A stretch of DNA of 64,000 nt from NCBI GenBank assembly GCA_014898415.1, contig RCTD01000004.1:248001-312000 (forward strand), written 5' to 3'. Below, in pieces: positions 1 to 11,955 of the stretch; position 1 is the stretch's first letter; each line of letters opens with the position of its first letter. The translations under genes were made by a program, and so were the position numbers. The notes under the pieces are model-generated. The model worked only from the letters and a program-made list of their open reading frames with translations, did not search any database and was not told where the DNA came from. Source of the stretch: Stromatinia cepivora (lineage: Eukaryota > Ascomycota > Leotiomycetes > Helotiales > Sclerotiniaceae).

Positions 1-1214
1 GTCCCATCCGTCACAGCCCCAAGTGCAGGTTCCTGTTGGGCTGGCAGGTTTAGTGGTGGTTGGTGCTGTGCTCTTGGGAGTAGTGGAAGGGGGCGATCCA
101 CCTATATTCCAAATCAGTATTTTATTCTCCAAGTGGGATCCCAAGAGATATCTTACCAGAGCCGCAACCTGTCTTTGTGTTATGCAAAAGTAATTGCTGG
201 GTGGAAGACAGAATTGATGAACTTCCCTCCACAATCAAAAAGTCCGATTCTTTGTTGTACTCGAACCATGATGCTGCAATGTAATTTGGATATTCGCACA
301 TATCCTGATTTACCAACTGACTAACCCATGCAGCATTTCCAGAAGACCCAGCATATCCCGTCTCACCGATGGCAAATGGGATGTTGTATGCGGCGGAGTA
401 GGTTTTGTAGAAGTTACTGTAGCAGCTTGAAAAGGCAGAGGAGGGAAGAGGCGAAGCTGTGGGATAGCAATCGATACCTACGATGTCAACGTAGGATGCT
501 CCGGGCCAATATGGTGCAACCGGGGCAGATGAAGTGTCTACGTTGGGAGACCAGTACATTTTGATCTTGGGATTGCTGGAGACAGCTGCGTGGACATTCT
601 TCCAAGCTGTGATGAACTCGTCGGCTGTTCCATGGTATGTACCATCGGTCTAGTCAAATGTTAATCGAGATAGCAGAAAGGTTCTAGATGGTCAATACTT
701 ACGACATAGTAGTTCATCTCATGACCAAATCTCAACCAAACCTCCACTCCCTTCGCAGTGAACTGTTCCAACACACTTGCAACCTGACTGGCTACACTGC
801 TGGTCACTTCGCTAAATGGAATAGACGGCATAACCGCCGGCTGAAATACAGCACCAGACGCAACGACATCATCAAGACGTTCAAGGAGCTGAGATCCACT
901 GAATGTGCTAGATGATACTTGCGCGTACCATCCATAAGTACTGGCTTTTCCACCGAGCTTGCTGTTTATTTGAGCCATGGTATAGGCTGGAGAAGTCACC
1001 TGCCAGCCATCCGATGGAAGGAAGCCAAAGGCCACACCATTGGAAACTACTCCGTCGGAAGGAAGGCCATCAACTGCAGCTAGAGAGTGTTAGTCATAAC
1101 TTTTGCGAAGGAGAGGTATTTATTACCTCGTTTTTCACTGGGCAGTTGTGGAGTAGCCAAGGCTGATACGGCCGACACGATAGCAGCTCCAGAAAGAAAA
1201 TAGGTAGACTTCAT
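1..1214 (-). CDS. Secreted GH26-type glycoside hydrolase (probable endo-beta-1,4-mannanase), 3' end beyond the window
   Basis: Exons on the minus strand are 1214-1127, 1079-703, 649-157 and 101-1, with introns of 47, 53 and 55 bp. The product starts with a signal peptide (residues 1-20, ending SALA) and a short propeptide ending in a Lys-Arg Kex2-like site. The catalytic domain carries WLRFGHEMN with probable acid/base Glu150 and AIGETGYAG with probable nucleophile Glu251, the spacing and context expected of clan GH-A family 26. A plain reading frame would stop at 122-124, but a GTAAGA donor and an ATATAG acceptor splice that stop out. The frame then continues into a Ser/Thr/Pro-rich linker and the start of a Cys/Trp module (TCTWGCDGWD) cut by the window edge. 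The likely substrate is mannan outside the cell. The family call is from motifs only; another clan-A family is possible. Confidence 0.8.
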
Positions 1215-1330
1215 GGTGAGAATAATATGTAGAGACTGAAACTACAATGTTTTCTTAAAGGAAACTGGGAGATATGTATGAAAGGATAGTAAGATGGAAA
1301 GTGAGATGGCACAGAGGAAGACTTCCGGTC

Positions 1331-1347
1331 TATATATATATATATAT
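1331..1347 (-). promoter_or_regulatory. TATA-like (TA)n tract upstream of the GH26-type gene
   Basis: An uninterrupted TA repeat lies about 115 bp before the start codon at 1214, at a distance usual for a TATA element. It could equally be a plain microsatellite. Confidence 0.35.
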
Positions 1348-1660
1348 GTCCTTCGCTCGAAAGCATTAACATATGGAGAAGACTACAACCCATCCCACTG
1401 CGGCTCAAACACATACCGCCCATAGATATGATGCTCATTTGCTCTTCAGACTCAACACACACAAACCGCATGGTTAGAGTACACATCCCGTCAGCCCAGC
1501 CGCACCGGATGACAATTCCGAATAGGTATCGTTTTCCGTGGAGACCAATTAATCTGATCTTGGAGATCAACTGGTAGATCTTCGTGATGGGAAATGAGCA
1601 TTTTTTCCAAGATCCTACGATGTGACGTTGCAGGATTCTATTGTTACCTTCCGTAACTAA

Positions 1661-1879
1661 ACAAACTGAGAATAAGCCCATACACCTTTTCAGCTTAGGA
1701 TTTCTCGCCGAAACGTAAATATCGGGAAATACGGAGAGGAAGTGAATGGCAGATTACCGGTTTGTTGATTAATCTAATCATATATTCCCGTCTGGCAGCA
1801 GGTCCCTGCTGATCTAGTTAACCTTAATTCAAGCGAGAAAACTTAGGCTTAAAAAGGTATGGGCTTATTCTCAGTTTGT
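1661..1879. mobile_element. MITE-like element with about 50-bp terminal inverted repeats
   Basis: The left end ACAAACTGAGAATAAGCCCA and the right end (its reverse complement at 1859-1879) match almost perfectly. The similarity continues inward, CTTAGG..TTCTCGC against the inverted GCGAGAA..CCTAAG. The element is about 219 bp with no coding capacity. No clear target duplication is visible. Confidence 0.6.
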
Positions 1880-2087
1880 CGAAGTCCATACGGTACTTTC
1901 AAATTGAACATAAGCTATTGAACTTTGAATATGTCAAGGCGGTGATTTGATTAGTTTTGGCTGTTTAATTAATTGGTGCGGGTGAACTCTTCTATGGCTG
2001 TGGCGTTGGGCTGTGGCGTTGGGGGCGATTAGAGCACCCTGTGGCTTGAATCCATAGAGTCATGACGCCCTAAAAATAAAATTCACA

Positions 2088-2315
2088 TACTCGTCCGGCC
2101 AGAAAGTATGTCACACATTCCTATTATGGTTTAGATTTTGGGCGTTAAACCTTAAAAAAGGGATGGTTTAGCCAAAACCATAATAGGAATTCGAATGTGT
2201 GACATACTTTCTGGCCGTACGAGTACCTCCAGATGGTAAACTAAGTCTAACAAGAGGAATGTCATTACCTGGTTTCTCTAGCGTCGGAGTTTCATACTTT
2301 CTGGCAGCGCGAGTA
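2088..2315. mobile_element. Hairpin/MITE-like element with repeated GCCAGAAAGTATG ends
   Basis: The arm at 2088-2135 (TACTCG..GGCCAGAAAGTATG..) is inverted at 2171-2225 with one small indel. A third inverted copy of the terminal motif (CATACTTTCTGGCAGCGCGAGTA-like) ends at 2315. The element may therefore end at 2225 or at 2315. Both alternatives begin and end in TA. Confidence 0.55.
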
Positions 2316-2410
2316 GCACCTGTGAGCAAATACTTTTCTGGAAGATCCATCATTTAAATGATCTGACATCAGGATTTGCTCGATCCTCCAGCGACTATAT
2401 CGAGCGAGTA

Positions 2411-2870
2411 GACTGCGCAGAAATAACCTGCAATCCATGGGTACCTGTGGATAATCTGCTTTGTGGGTTATTTATTGAAGGTATTATTCGTTCTATGGAT
2501 TATCTATTGAGATTTTAAAATAATCTGTTTTGTATGGGTTATCCGTGGATTATTTGCGGATAATTTATCTATTTATGGATTAATGGATTATTTGTAAATA
2601 ATCTATGAATTGATGAATAATTTGTATAATTTATAAAGATTAATATAAAAATTAGTATAATAATATAGGAATAGTTTCAAAAATAAGTGAATATTCATTA
2701 TTCCACAAATAATTTGTAGATTATTTATCAATCTATAGATTAATGGATATCCATAGGTATTTATGGATAATTTGTTAATTATTTATAGATACTCATTCAA
2801 ATTCTTCAATTATCTGTTTCGTTAATGGATTATCCACGGATTATCCATCAGAGGTAACCGTTGCGCAGTC
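2411..2870. mobile_element. TA-flanked AT-rich MITE, 460 bp
   Basis: The ends are GACTGCGCAG (left) and TTGCGCAGTC (right), inverted and flanked on both sides by TA, as expected for Tc1/mariner-type insertion. The interior is full of short GGATTATT/GGATAAT words in both orientations and has no reading frame. Confidence 0.6.
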
Positions 2871-3109
2871 TACGAGCGAGTACCCGCTATTCACATGCAT
2901 GGGGCCGCCCCTGAATGCACCGTTAGGCACTATGCTCATTTAATTTACGGGGATTTATCAGCGAAGGATTCTTATATAATCATGGGTAGGGCATGAGGTT
3001 ACATTGTGTCGTAAAAAATGGGGATGGAGTATTTACTAAGATCGGATGGCATGAAGTCATGTCAGCGAGGTGTTCATCCGTAAAGAACGTTGACAGTTGC
3101 TTGTTTTAA

Positions 3110-3257
3110 CGTCAAACCATTTTTGGCTATTCGTTAAAATTTTTGATCGTTCATCAAAGTTTCTGATTGTTTATTAAAGTTTTTAATTATTTGTTAAAAA
3201 TTTTGACTTTATAACTCGGATTTGACCGTCCATTAAAGTTTTTGGCTTTATAACTCG
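3110..3257. repeat. Degenerate tandem repeat, roughly 30-bp unit
   Basis: Variants of GTTCATCAAAGTTTCTGATT recur about every 30 bp (GTT-x-ATTAAAGTTTTTxxx). The last units carry the extra word TTTATAACTCGGA twice. Confidence 0.5.
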
Positions 3258-4105
3258 GACATCGATTGAGTGCATGCAATTCAAGCAATGCATGTTGATT
3301 GCTCGAAGTATTAAAGATTCTTTAGATTCCTTGCCGGGTACTAGTTTGCTGTCTCAGAAAATAGTAATAATGACTAAGCTACCACTAAACCACCATGGCC
3401 ATGCCCTAATAGGCATCAGATCCGATCCTAGTCATATATTTATACCCTTGGAAATCTACCCCTACTACAGTCTCCAAAACAACCATAGAAACCTCAGGCC
3501 GTCATTGATGGTTGGCCCCCACAACTCCTTCCCGTGCATTCGGGGGGTTCGATAGCTTCCATATGGTAATCCTCAGGAACCTGTTTTTGGACTTGTTACT
3601 AGGATTATATCAACAGGATCGAGCTACAAATTTACGAGTTACCAAAGAAGCGATGTTCCCCACGTTTGCCAAGCTGGAAATAGTTCGCTCTCTGGGTTTG
3701 TGGAACTGGAGCTCCAGCAGCTGCCCAAAAGAGAGTAGCATCTCGTGTAGCATCAGTATCCACTACTACATCAACCCGTGAAGTCGAAAGATATTTCTTC
3801 CTTCTTGTCACCATTATCTAATCTATTCTGCAAGATGGTATGAATGTCAGCAAGAAGGCCCGCAAAGGATCTCCTCATGTCACCTGGGTCTCACATCTGC
3901 TGACTACCGATCATGCAAGATGATTTGATAACATTTTTGTGTGGCATAACCTTAAAGCTTATTTTGAAGTTGTTGATATATAACATGGTCAAATCAACAT
4001 GCATTTCCTCTTCAACAGCAACTTTCTTTGCATCTTCTCTACTCACATTCAACGGATCTATATTTCATTCTTCCCACAGTCACTCATTCTACCTCTATTC
4101 TCATC

Positions 4106-4974
4106 ATGCATATGCAACAATTCCTCATCACGGCGGTCTGCCTCGCCACCACTACACTTTCCTTCCCTTTAGATGCTCGCGGTAGTTCTACCTCCCCTGC
4201 CAACGCAAAGGTTACTCTTGCAGAAGCATTCACCTCTGGCGCTGGTAACAAAGACCCCCAATCTACCATCAGTACCGGTGTTGGCAAAGGCGCCGACACT
4301 TACAAATGCTACTATGGTGGCTGGCAATCATTCCCACCATCTTCCAAATGGGTGTCCTTCGATGGTATGTGGAATAAATCCACCACGTACCTCAAGGAAT
4401 CATGTGCCAATACTGGCGCCTTTGGTTCTGGTGATAGCCCAACCCAGATTGAAGACATGTATAACTCAATCTTGGCCGTTGCTAGCGCTAGTTTTGTGGA
4501 CCCAAGATTTATCTTCGCCACGATCTTGCAAGAGAGTAGTGGATGTGTCAATATTGACACCAGCACAAACCCAGACCCGAGCCAACCTGATAATCCGTAT
4601 GTTCTGTTTTTTCCTATTAATTTCTGCCCTTAAACAATATATTTGATACAAGCCACTAACCATATCCCAGCGGCCTCATGCAATCCGTAGGCGGTGTAAA
4701 ATTCGTCGGAAACTCCGCATCTGCATCCGCTCAAGCTTCATCCATTCACCAAATGATTGTCGATGGAACTCAAGGCACAACCGAAGGCGATGGTCTTGTC
4801 CAATGCATCAATCAATATGGAAACATTTATGAAGCTGCTAGATGCTATAACTCCGGAGCGGTCAATAAAAGCAACTTGAATGATGCTGAGGGAGCTACTG
4901 CAAGCTATGTTACCGATATCGCGAACAGAATGACGGGGTGGTTGAATGCGCAACAAAAGTTCGATTCTTGTTAG
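4106..4974 (+). CDS. Secreted lytic transglycosylase/lysozyme-like protein
   Basis: Two exons, 4106-4596 and 4671-4974, are separated by a 74-bp intron with a CACTAAC branch site, giving 264 residues. Start 4106 is chosen because it opens directly into a signal peptide (MHMQQFLITAVCLATTTLSF); a second ATG lies at 4112 and an upstream in-frame ATG at 4028 would spoil it. The domain has conserved Cys/Trp blocks (CYYGGWQSFP, W-S-F-D), then ILQESSG with the candidate catalytic Glu143. After the splice it reads NPGLMQ, the E-S..GLMQ arrangement of soluble lytic transglycosylase folds. It likely cleaves peptidoglycan or a related glycan outside the cell. The fold assignment is fairly firm, the substrate is not. 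Confidence 0.8.
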
Positions 4975-6011
4975 AAATAGATGGAGTGTGGTTTTGGAAT
5001 GAGGGGTGGAGTTATTGTGGGTATGAGGGGATGCGGACGTTGCAAGAGATGAAGATAGATTGTATGGGGGTTAGTGTGGCTTCAGTGGGGTTGGGGTTTA
5101 GCTAGGTCTAGTTCGCAGGTTATAATTGGTGCTTCGAATTGATGTATTCTTGCAGCTGGACAACTTCACACTTGTAAACCTTGAGTGATATTTATTCATT
5201 GAAATTAAGAGATCTTTTGATTCCAATCAAGTGAAAATGATGGTATCTCAGCCTCAATATTCCTGACACTTCTGGTGATCACGAGCTTTTCTCCATCAAG
5301 GCACACACTAAACATTAAGAACTCATAAACTAACACATGTCAGAAGCATATCCTTATGAGAGTGGCTGATCTTAAAACGACTAACATCCAAGCGAAAATT
5401 TCTCAGAAACCCTAAATGTCCATCAATGCCAAATCAAACAGATCTATTACAACAAGGGCGCAATTCAATGAGCTTCTATGTGTCTCTATGACACGAATTA
5501 CACTAATATGTTAGTTCAAACCCCGTATACTCATAGGGTGTTTGAGAACCACCTTGATTCACTGGTCACCACAGCATCATTCATAAGTGATCCATAGTCA
5601 AAGGCAGAATATGAACAATTCTTCATCATAAATGTAGTCTCTTCAATCATTCATGTCCTTGTCTCTGGCCTCAAGTCTTCACATGGAACGATAATCTCAC
5701 AAATGAAATTCTTCCTAAATCAAGTCCTAACCATTTCTTTACCTTGGTTGATCTACATCTCACATTTCCTCATACATTCCTCATGCACTTAATTTAAATG
5801 ATAATTCATAGATTACAAATTATAAACTCGCTAACAAGTCGTCAATAGTAAAACGAATAGGTCACTTTGCGGAACTAGTCGATTTCATGTTAGCTCATGC
5901 GCATCGCAAATTATAAGTTAAGGGAATACTCGCAGGGACTTTGTTACCCTCCGAATATTTTTTGAAATCTTCGGTTACACAATATAGTATCCCGATTGTA
6001 TTATTTGTAGT
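4975..6011. other. Intergenic, no gene seen
   Basis: Short chance frames only. The two flanking genes converge here, so it holds both 3' untranslated regions. Confidence 0.6.
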
Positions 6012-7139
6012 CTATAGCTGAGCGCCAAACTCAAATTGAATATAATTGCTGGAGGAACTACCAGCTACAGGAGTAATGATAATAGGATTAGGTAATGCCG
6101 TATAATTAAATTGATAAGAGTCTCCGACACCAAGCCATTCTCTACTACCGTTTGTGCTGCCATTGTCAAACCTAAACCCTGAGGTCTCTTTTGCGCCACC
6201 ATCCTTCAGGCTGATTGGCTTTACAAAGAACCTCAGTCCAGAAGTACCACTTCTGGTATTCTGTGAGACTGACAGTGCAGGTTCCCGGTGTATACTGTCG
6301 GTCAGATTTAGGAGTAATTTTGTACGTGACTGGATTGACTTGAAGTGCACCACCATGCTTCCCATTCAGAGGATTCCCGGGATCTTCTACATCACAGGCT
6401 AATAGAAAATTTATGTGAGCAAGCATTCTACTGCTGCCAAAGTCAAAACGGAAGCCTCACCATCCATGATTTGTGTCATGCTATTAATGCAATTAACTTC
6501 CATATTTTGTGTGATATCTATTCCAGATGGCCACTCCATAAATATATCGACTCCAAGACTTGAATTCTGGTTGTAAGTTCGGTCTATTGATCCGCTCTCC
6601 TTATCTTGCACATGTTGTAAGGCAGCCTCGGAACAGAATTTAGAAATTGTGGTATTCATATCATTAAGACTCATGAAGTAATTGACCATAGAATTGCATG
6701 CTGGCCTTGCCAGAGCGACAGGGGTTGGCGTCGCGGAGCTTGAAAAGCTCGTTTGTGCAGCTGAGGAATTTGAATGCACTGAAGTTGGCAATGAAGTCAT
6801 GGAAGTGGGAGATGTAAGTGAAGTGGATGTAATCATATTGTCTGAACATGAGGAGGGGCTGATATTACTCGATAGCGAGAGTGAGGTAGTTACAGCGGTA
6901 GAGCTGGGATCATGGGCTTCCGTCTTTGACAAAATTGAAGAGGCCCCCGTAATTGAGCAGCCAAAGCTAAAGTTTGCGCTTGCGATGGTAGTACTGGTAC
7001 AAATACATGGAGGCGGAGAAGAGGCGACGAACTCGGCTCTTATAACGCGTGATGTGAGTACAGAATAAATTACTAGTGCATTAAAGAGATGTGAAAGACG
7101 ACTTTTGAAGTGGCATATCTGATGAAAGAATGAGTACAT
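6012..7139 (-). CDS. Unrecognised secreted Ser/Thr-rich protein
   Basis: Exons on the minus strand are 7139-6461, 6398-6248 and 6171-6012 with introns of 62 and 76 bp; the frames join exactly and give 329 residues. The N-terminus has a basic stretch then a hydrophobic run ending SRVIRA, a plausible if long signal peptide. A low-complexity Ser/Thr/Pro region (about residues 80-150) is followed by a Cys-containing globular part with several Asn glycosylation sites, ending near FEFGAQL. The second intron (GTACTTC..TTTAG) is inferred because exon 2's own frame runs into a stop while another frame stays open to the end. I do not recognise the family. Extracellular or wall-associated location is an inference. 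Confidence 0.6.
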
Positions 7140-8333
7140 GATGTAAAAGAATTCTTGAGACTAGTAAAAGTATTAAGGTTGACTGAATTGAAATGAACAA
7201 AGATTCAAAGTGGAGCCCGGGAACCAACTCTTTATGTAGAGTCCCTCTACATACATAGCCACTCGCTTTGAACTGTGTATAACACCATTAAAGCTGAAAG
7301 CAACATACTTGTAGGTTGTACCAAGCAATACACTCATACATCAATATGCAAACTAATCCACCTAAATAATTATATCAAACGTAAATGTTAGATTCAAACC
7401 TAGAATTTATGATTCAAAGTTGTCTCCTTGCAACTTAAAAACAAATTAATATGTCATCTTTTGGGCTAGTCATTCCCACTACGGACTTCTTAAATAGTAT
7501 TCATGACAAGAATGAACCGAAGACTGAAACTAAAAAGCTCAAATACCATCCTATTATTTGGACGGTGCATTCCCTTTAGGGAAACAAACTAGAGATAAAC
7601 ATATGAAAGCGATACTGTAAGGATGTAGAATAATAGAATCCCAGTCACTTCCACTACAGTAATAAAAGCAATACAGAATACCAACATTCATAGTAGATAT
7701 TATGCATAGCTTCTGTGATGACAAATCGGCAAGGGCGCGGCACAAATTGTTGTCGACTAGAGTAGTTGAATGCTACCTGATGCTCGTTCGAATCAATAAA
7801 AACTCTCTAAAAAAAAATGTAGTCATGATTACTCCTGCTCAGAGAAGACGCATGGAATTTCTCAAGCCCGTCGCGAAACTCACTATCAGATCAATAACGC
7901 CGAAGAAATAAATATAAGCCGGGAGCCAAGATATTTATGGAACTTTAAACTGCATCTATCTGGTAAGAAATTCTGGAAGTCATTGTTGAAGAAACTTTTA
8001 GTTCATACAATTTTGTTTTCACTTTACCCATTTGTTACGAGAAACAAAGAGCAGTAAGTAAGTAGTAGGTAGTTTGTGGATAGCACTCAGCATAGAGAAA
8101 ACAAGCGAATTTGAAAAGGGGTCCGTTACCATGCGCTTTTCGCAGGGGTGGGCTACCCCACATACGAACTAAGACACCACATCCAGCAAAGAAATGAACA
8201 GGGATTGTAAAAATGAGATCCTCATACTGTTTGTTGTAAACCGATTGGAAAATAATATATTGAAGCAAAAAGAGAGGCAGGAAAACTTTTACGAGTGAAA
8301 GTAAAGGAGGGGCAAAACAATCAAAAGGAAAAA
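7140..8333. other. Intergenic, no gene seen
   Basis: Only short unsupported frames lie between the secreted protein start and the tRNA. Confidence 0.6.
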
Positions 8334-8430
8334 CGACACCTGTGTGATTCGAACACACGCTCCCGAAGGAAATGCCTGACTTTGCTTATGCAGTAGCAGG
8401 GCATCGCGTTAACCACTCCGCCAAAGTGCC
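8334..8430 (-). tRNA. tRNA-Ser(GCU) with a 16-nt intron
   Basis: The minus-strand acceptor GGCACTT pairs with AGGTGTC and the discriminator is G. The anticodon stem ATGCC/GGCAT encloses the loop CTGCTA-A with anticodon GCU at 8397-8395. The loop is split after position 37 by a 16-nt intron (8393-8378). A long variable arm (TTCCTTCGGGAG) is typical of type II tRNA-Ser, and the T arm is GTGTG-TTCGAAT-CACAC. Confidence 0.9.
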
Positions 8431-10366
8431 TGGTTATGCTTATTTATGCCTTATTCTGCAACGTTTCAATATATATTTCAATACAATAAATTATTTCAAC
8501 TCCCCATGACTCAAGAGTGGTAATTATTAATTAATGGCTTTCAAAGGAAATGCTTCAGCGCTACTCATACATACCTAGTAGTTGGTAAGATGTGTCGCCT
8601 TAACCAATCCTTATTGTAGTTGAAATTTGAATGCCAAATATTCGGAATTGGGCCACAGCGAGCGAGCACTTGTCTTCAGGAGGCTCAAATTCCTTGGTCG
8701 GAAAGATAACTCTATGGATTCCTTCAACTGCGATATCCTGTGTTCTAAACATATCAATTACAGTAATTGTATGACAGTTAGTTCATTCATTCAAGATGGA
8801 CAAATTTTTTTACACTGCTTACGCCTTAATTATTTCGACCGTATTATTTATTTCACTACAGTTGTTTGGATGTGTCCTGGCGGATTGAAAAGTTTTGAGT
8901 CGTAGATCCTTTCTGCATCCCTTACCAAAGAGAACAAGGCCCGCCGCATAGTTACCCGCAGAGAGAATACAATTCAAGCGTTTCCGTCCCCATAGACAAT
9001 CTCCATTGTGTTCATTGTTGCGGCTCAAAACTTTTGCTAGGAAGACATCGCGATGTCGTGGTGCCGCAGTAGACAGGGTCGTTCACAACACAATCCTAAT
9101 GATGCTGACATAATTCGATGGATAGAGATGAAGAAGCTTATTAGATTGTAGCTGAAAATTACTCACAATACCTGCAAAAGTTTGCTGGTCGATCATTATC
9201 TGTGACATTGTCATTACTATTCTTCCTTGTCGGTCAGCCAGTGTCTGCAGGCTCTCTAACCACGAGTAACCTCAATTAAGACCATCAAAAGAGATTTGAT
9301 GGCCCTTCGTTTCGTCCAAAGCGATAGTTATGCATTATATGGTTTCAAGTTGACGATACCGCCAAAATGTCAGCGGTTATAAGGTTCGGATGCTATCGTC
9401 AGAACGCCCGGCCAAGCCAAGCCCAGCTCAAGCAAACCTTAAAACCAGCAAACCATCTATTATTCTCCTTGATTCCGCAGCTTTTCGAAAAATGGATTAA
9501 AGTTTATAGATCGCATGTTATATGCATCCTCGTGTTTTTGTATTTTCACATGACTGCCAAGTTAGCATCTGCACTGTTGCAAGTTATGTCCTCCTCAAGA
9601 TGAGATTGCAATTTATCTGCAGTTTAAGATGTGAGGACTGGACCAGATGAGAACATTGCCATACTTGTCATAATATATCGCGATACCACTTTTCATCCAT
9701 AGCAAATATATATTGTTGACGAGAAAATCATCTCCGACAACGTGTCTCATTTTCAATTTCCCTGAAATATGCTAAGATTGGTCAAAGTACAAATTAAAGG
9801 CATATTTCATCTTCACCCCTTCGTGACCATCATTTATAGCGGCTTTACAACGGGAATTAATCCAGCTAGATTATAGCTTGGGTAAGCATTATATATCATA
9901 CCTAATATAAATCAAGCCCCATATTACAATAGTGTTTTCCCCAAGTTGCACCCCATTTTTCAATTTAGGCTCTTTTGTTAGGGTATCCTCCACTAATCTT
10001 GGCATTTGCGGGGTGCTTAACACCCGAGCCCCGCTCATAATTACAATATGAAAGAACTATAATTTGGACATCACGAGTTGTGATAGCTTTGTCATTGATG
10101 GTCTAGTAATGTAATTTATGATATTAGCCTATGTCATTCGGAAGTACGGGAAAAGGATATTTGCTAGTGATCTTAGAAGTCGGGATTCTCTAATGCTTGT
10201 GTTCGATTGTTCCTTTCTCCCATCTTGGCTCATGCATTCCAATGGAATTGTGGAATCTTAGAGTATATATATGAATCAAGAACCCCGTGCTAAAGTCTGG
10301 CTCGTTCTCTCCAACAATTAAATACTTAAATTTCTTGATTTTCATCATACCTTCCACTAGGACAAC
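8431..10366. other. Intergenic region upstream of the xylanase gene
   Basis: No convincing gene. Frames at 8627-9028 and 9367-9603 overlap on both strands and lack domains. The last 100 bp hold the xylanase promoter. Confidence 0.55.
10264..10272 (+). promoter_or_regulatory. TATA box of the xylanase gene
   Basis: TATATATAT sits about 95 bp before the start codon, with CT-rich sequence (GGCTCGTTCTCTCC) between it and the ATG, a common fungal core-promoter layout. Confidence 0.5.

Positions 10367-11955
<1,589 letters not shown>

Larger units (their letters stand above)
1215..4105. other. Intergenic region with several inverted-repeat elements
   Basis: There is no convincing gene in this stretch. 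It holds the GH26-type promoter, three MITE-like elements (1661-1879, about 2088-2315, 2411-2870) and a degenerate short-period repeat near 3110-3257. Open frames around 3270-3810 lack introns, family motifs and sensible starts. Confidence 0.6.

Noticed and set aside
3274..3814. Plus and minus frames near the repeat-rich upstream region
   Set aside because: Neither strand shows a domain or signal peptide, and the two overlap; likely decayed DNA.
6682..7068. 128-residue plus-strand frame inside the Ser/Thr-rich secreted protein
   Set aside because: It is the antisense of a Ser-rich region; repeated TCN codons give an open Glu/Val-rich opposite frame. The minus strand has the signal peptide and splice continuity.
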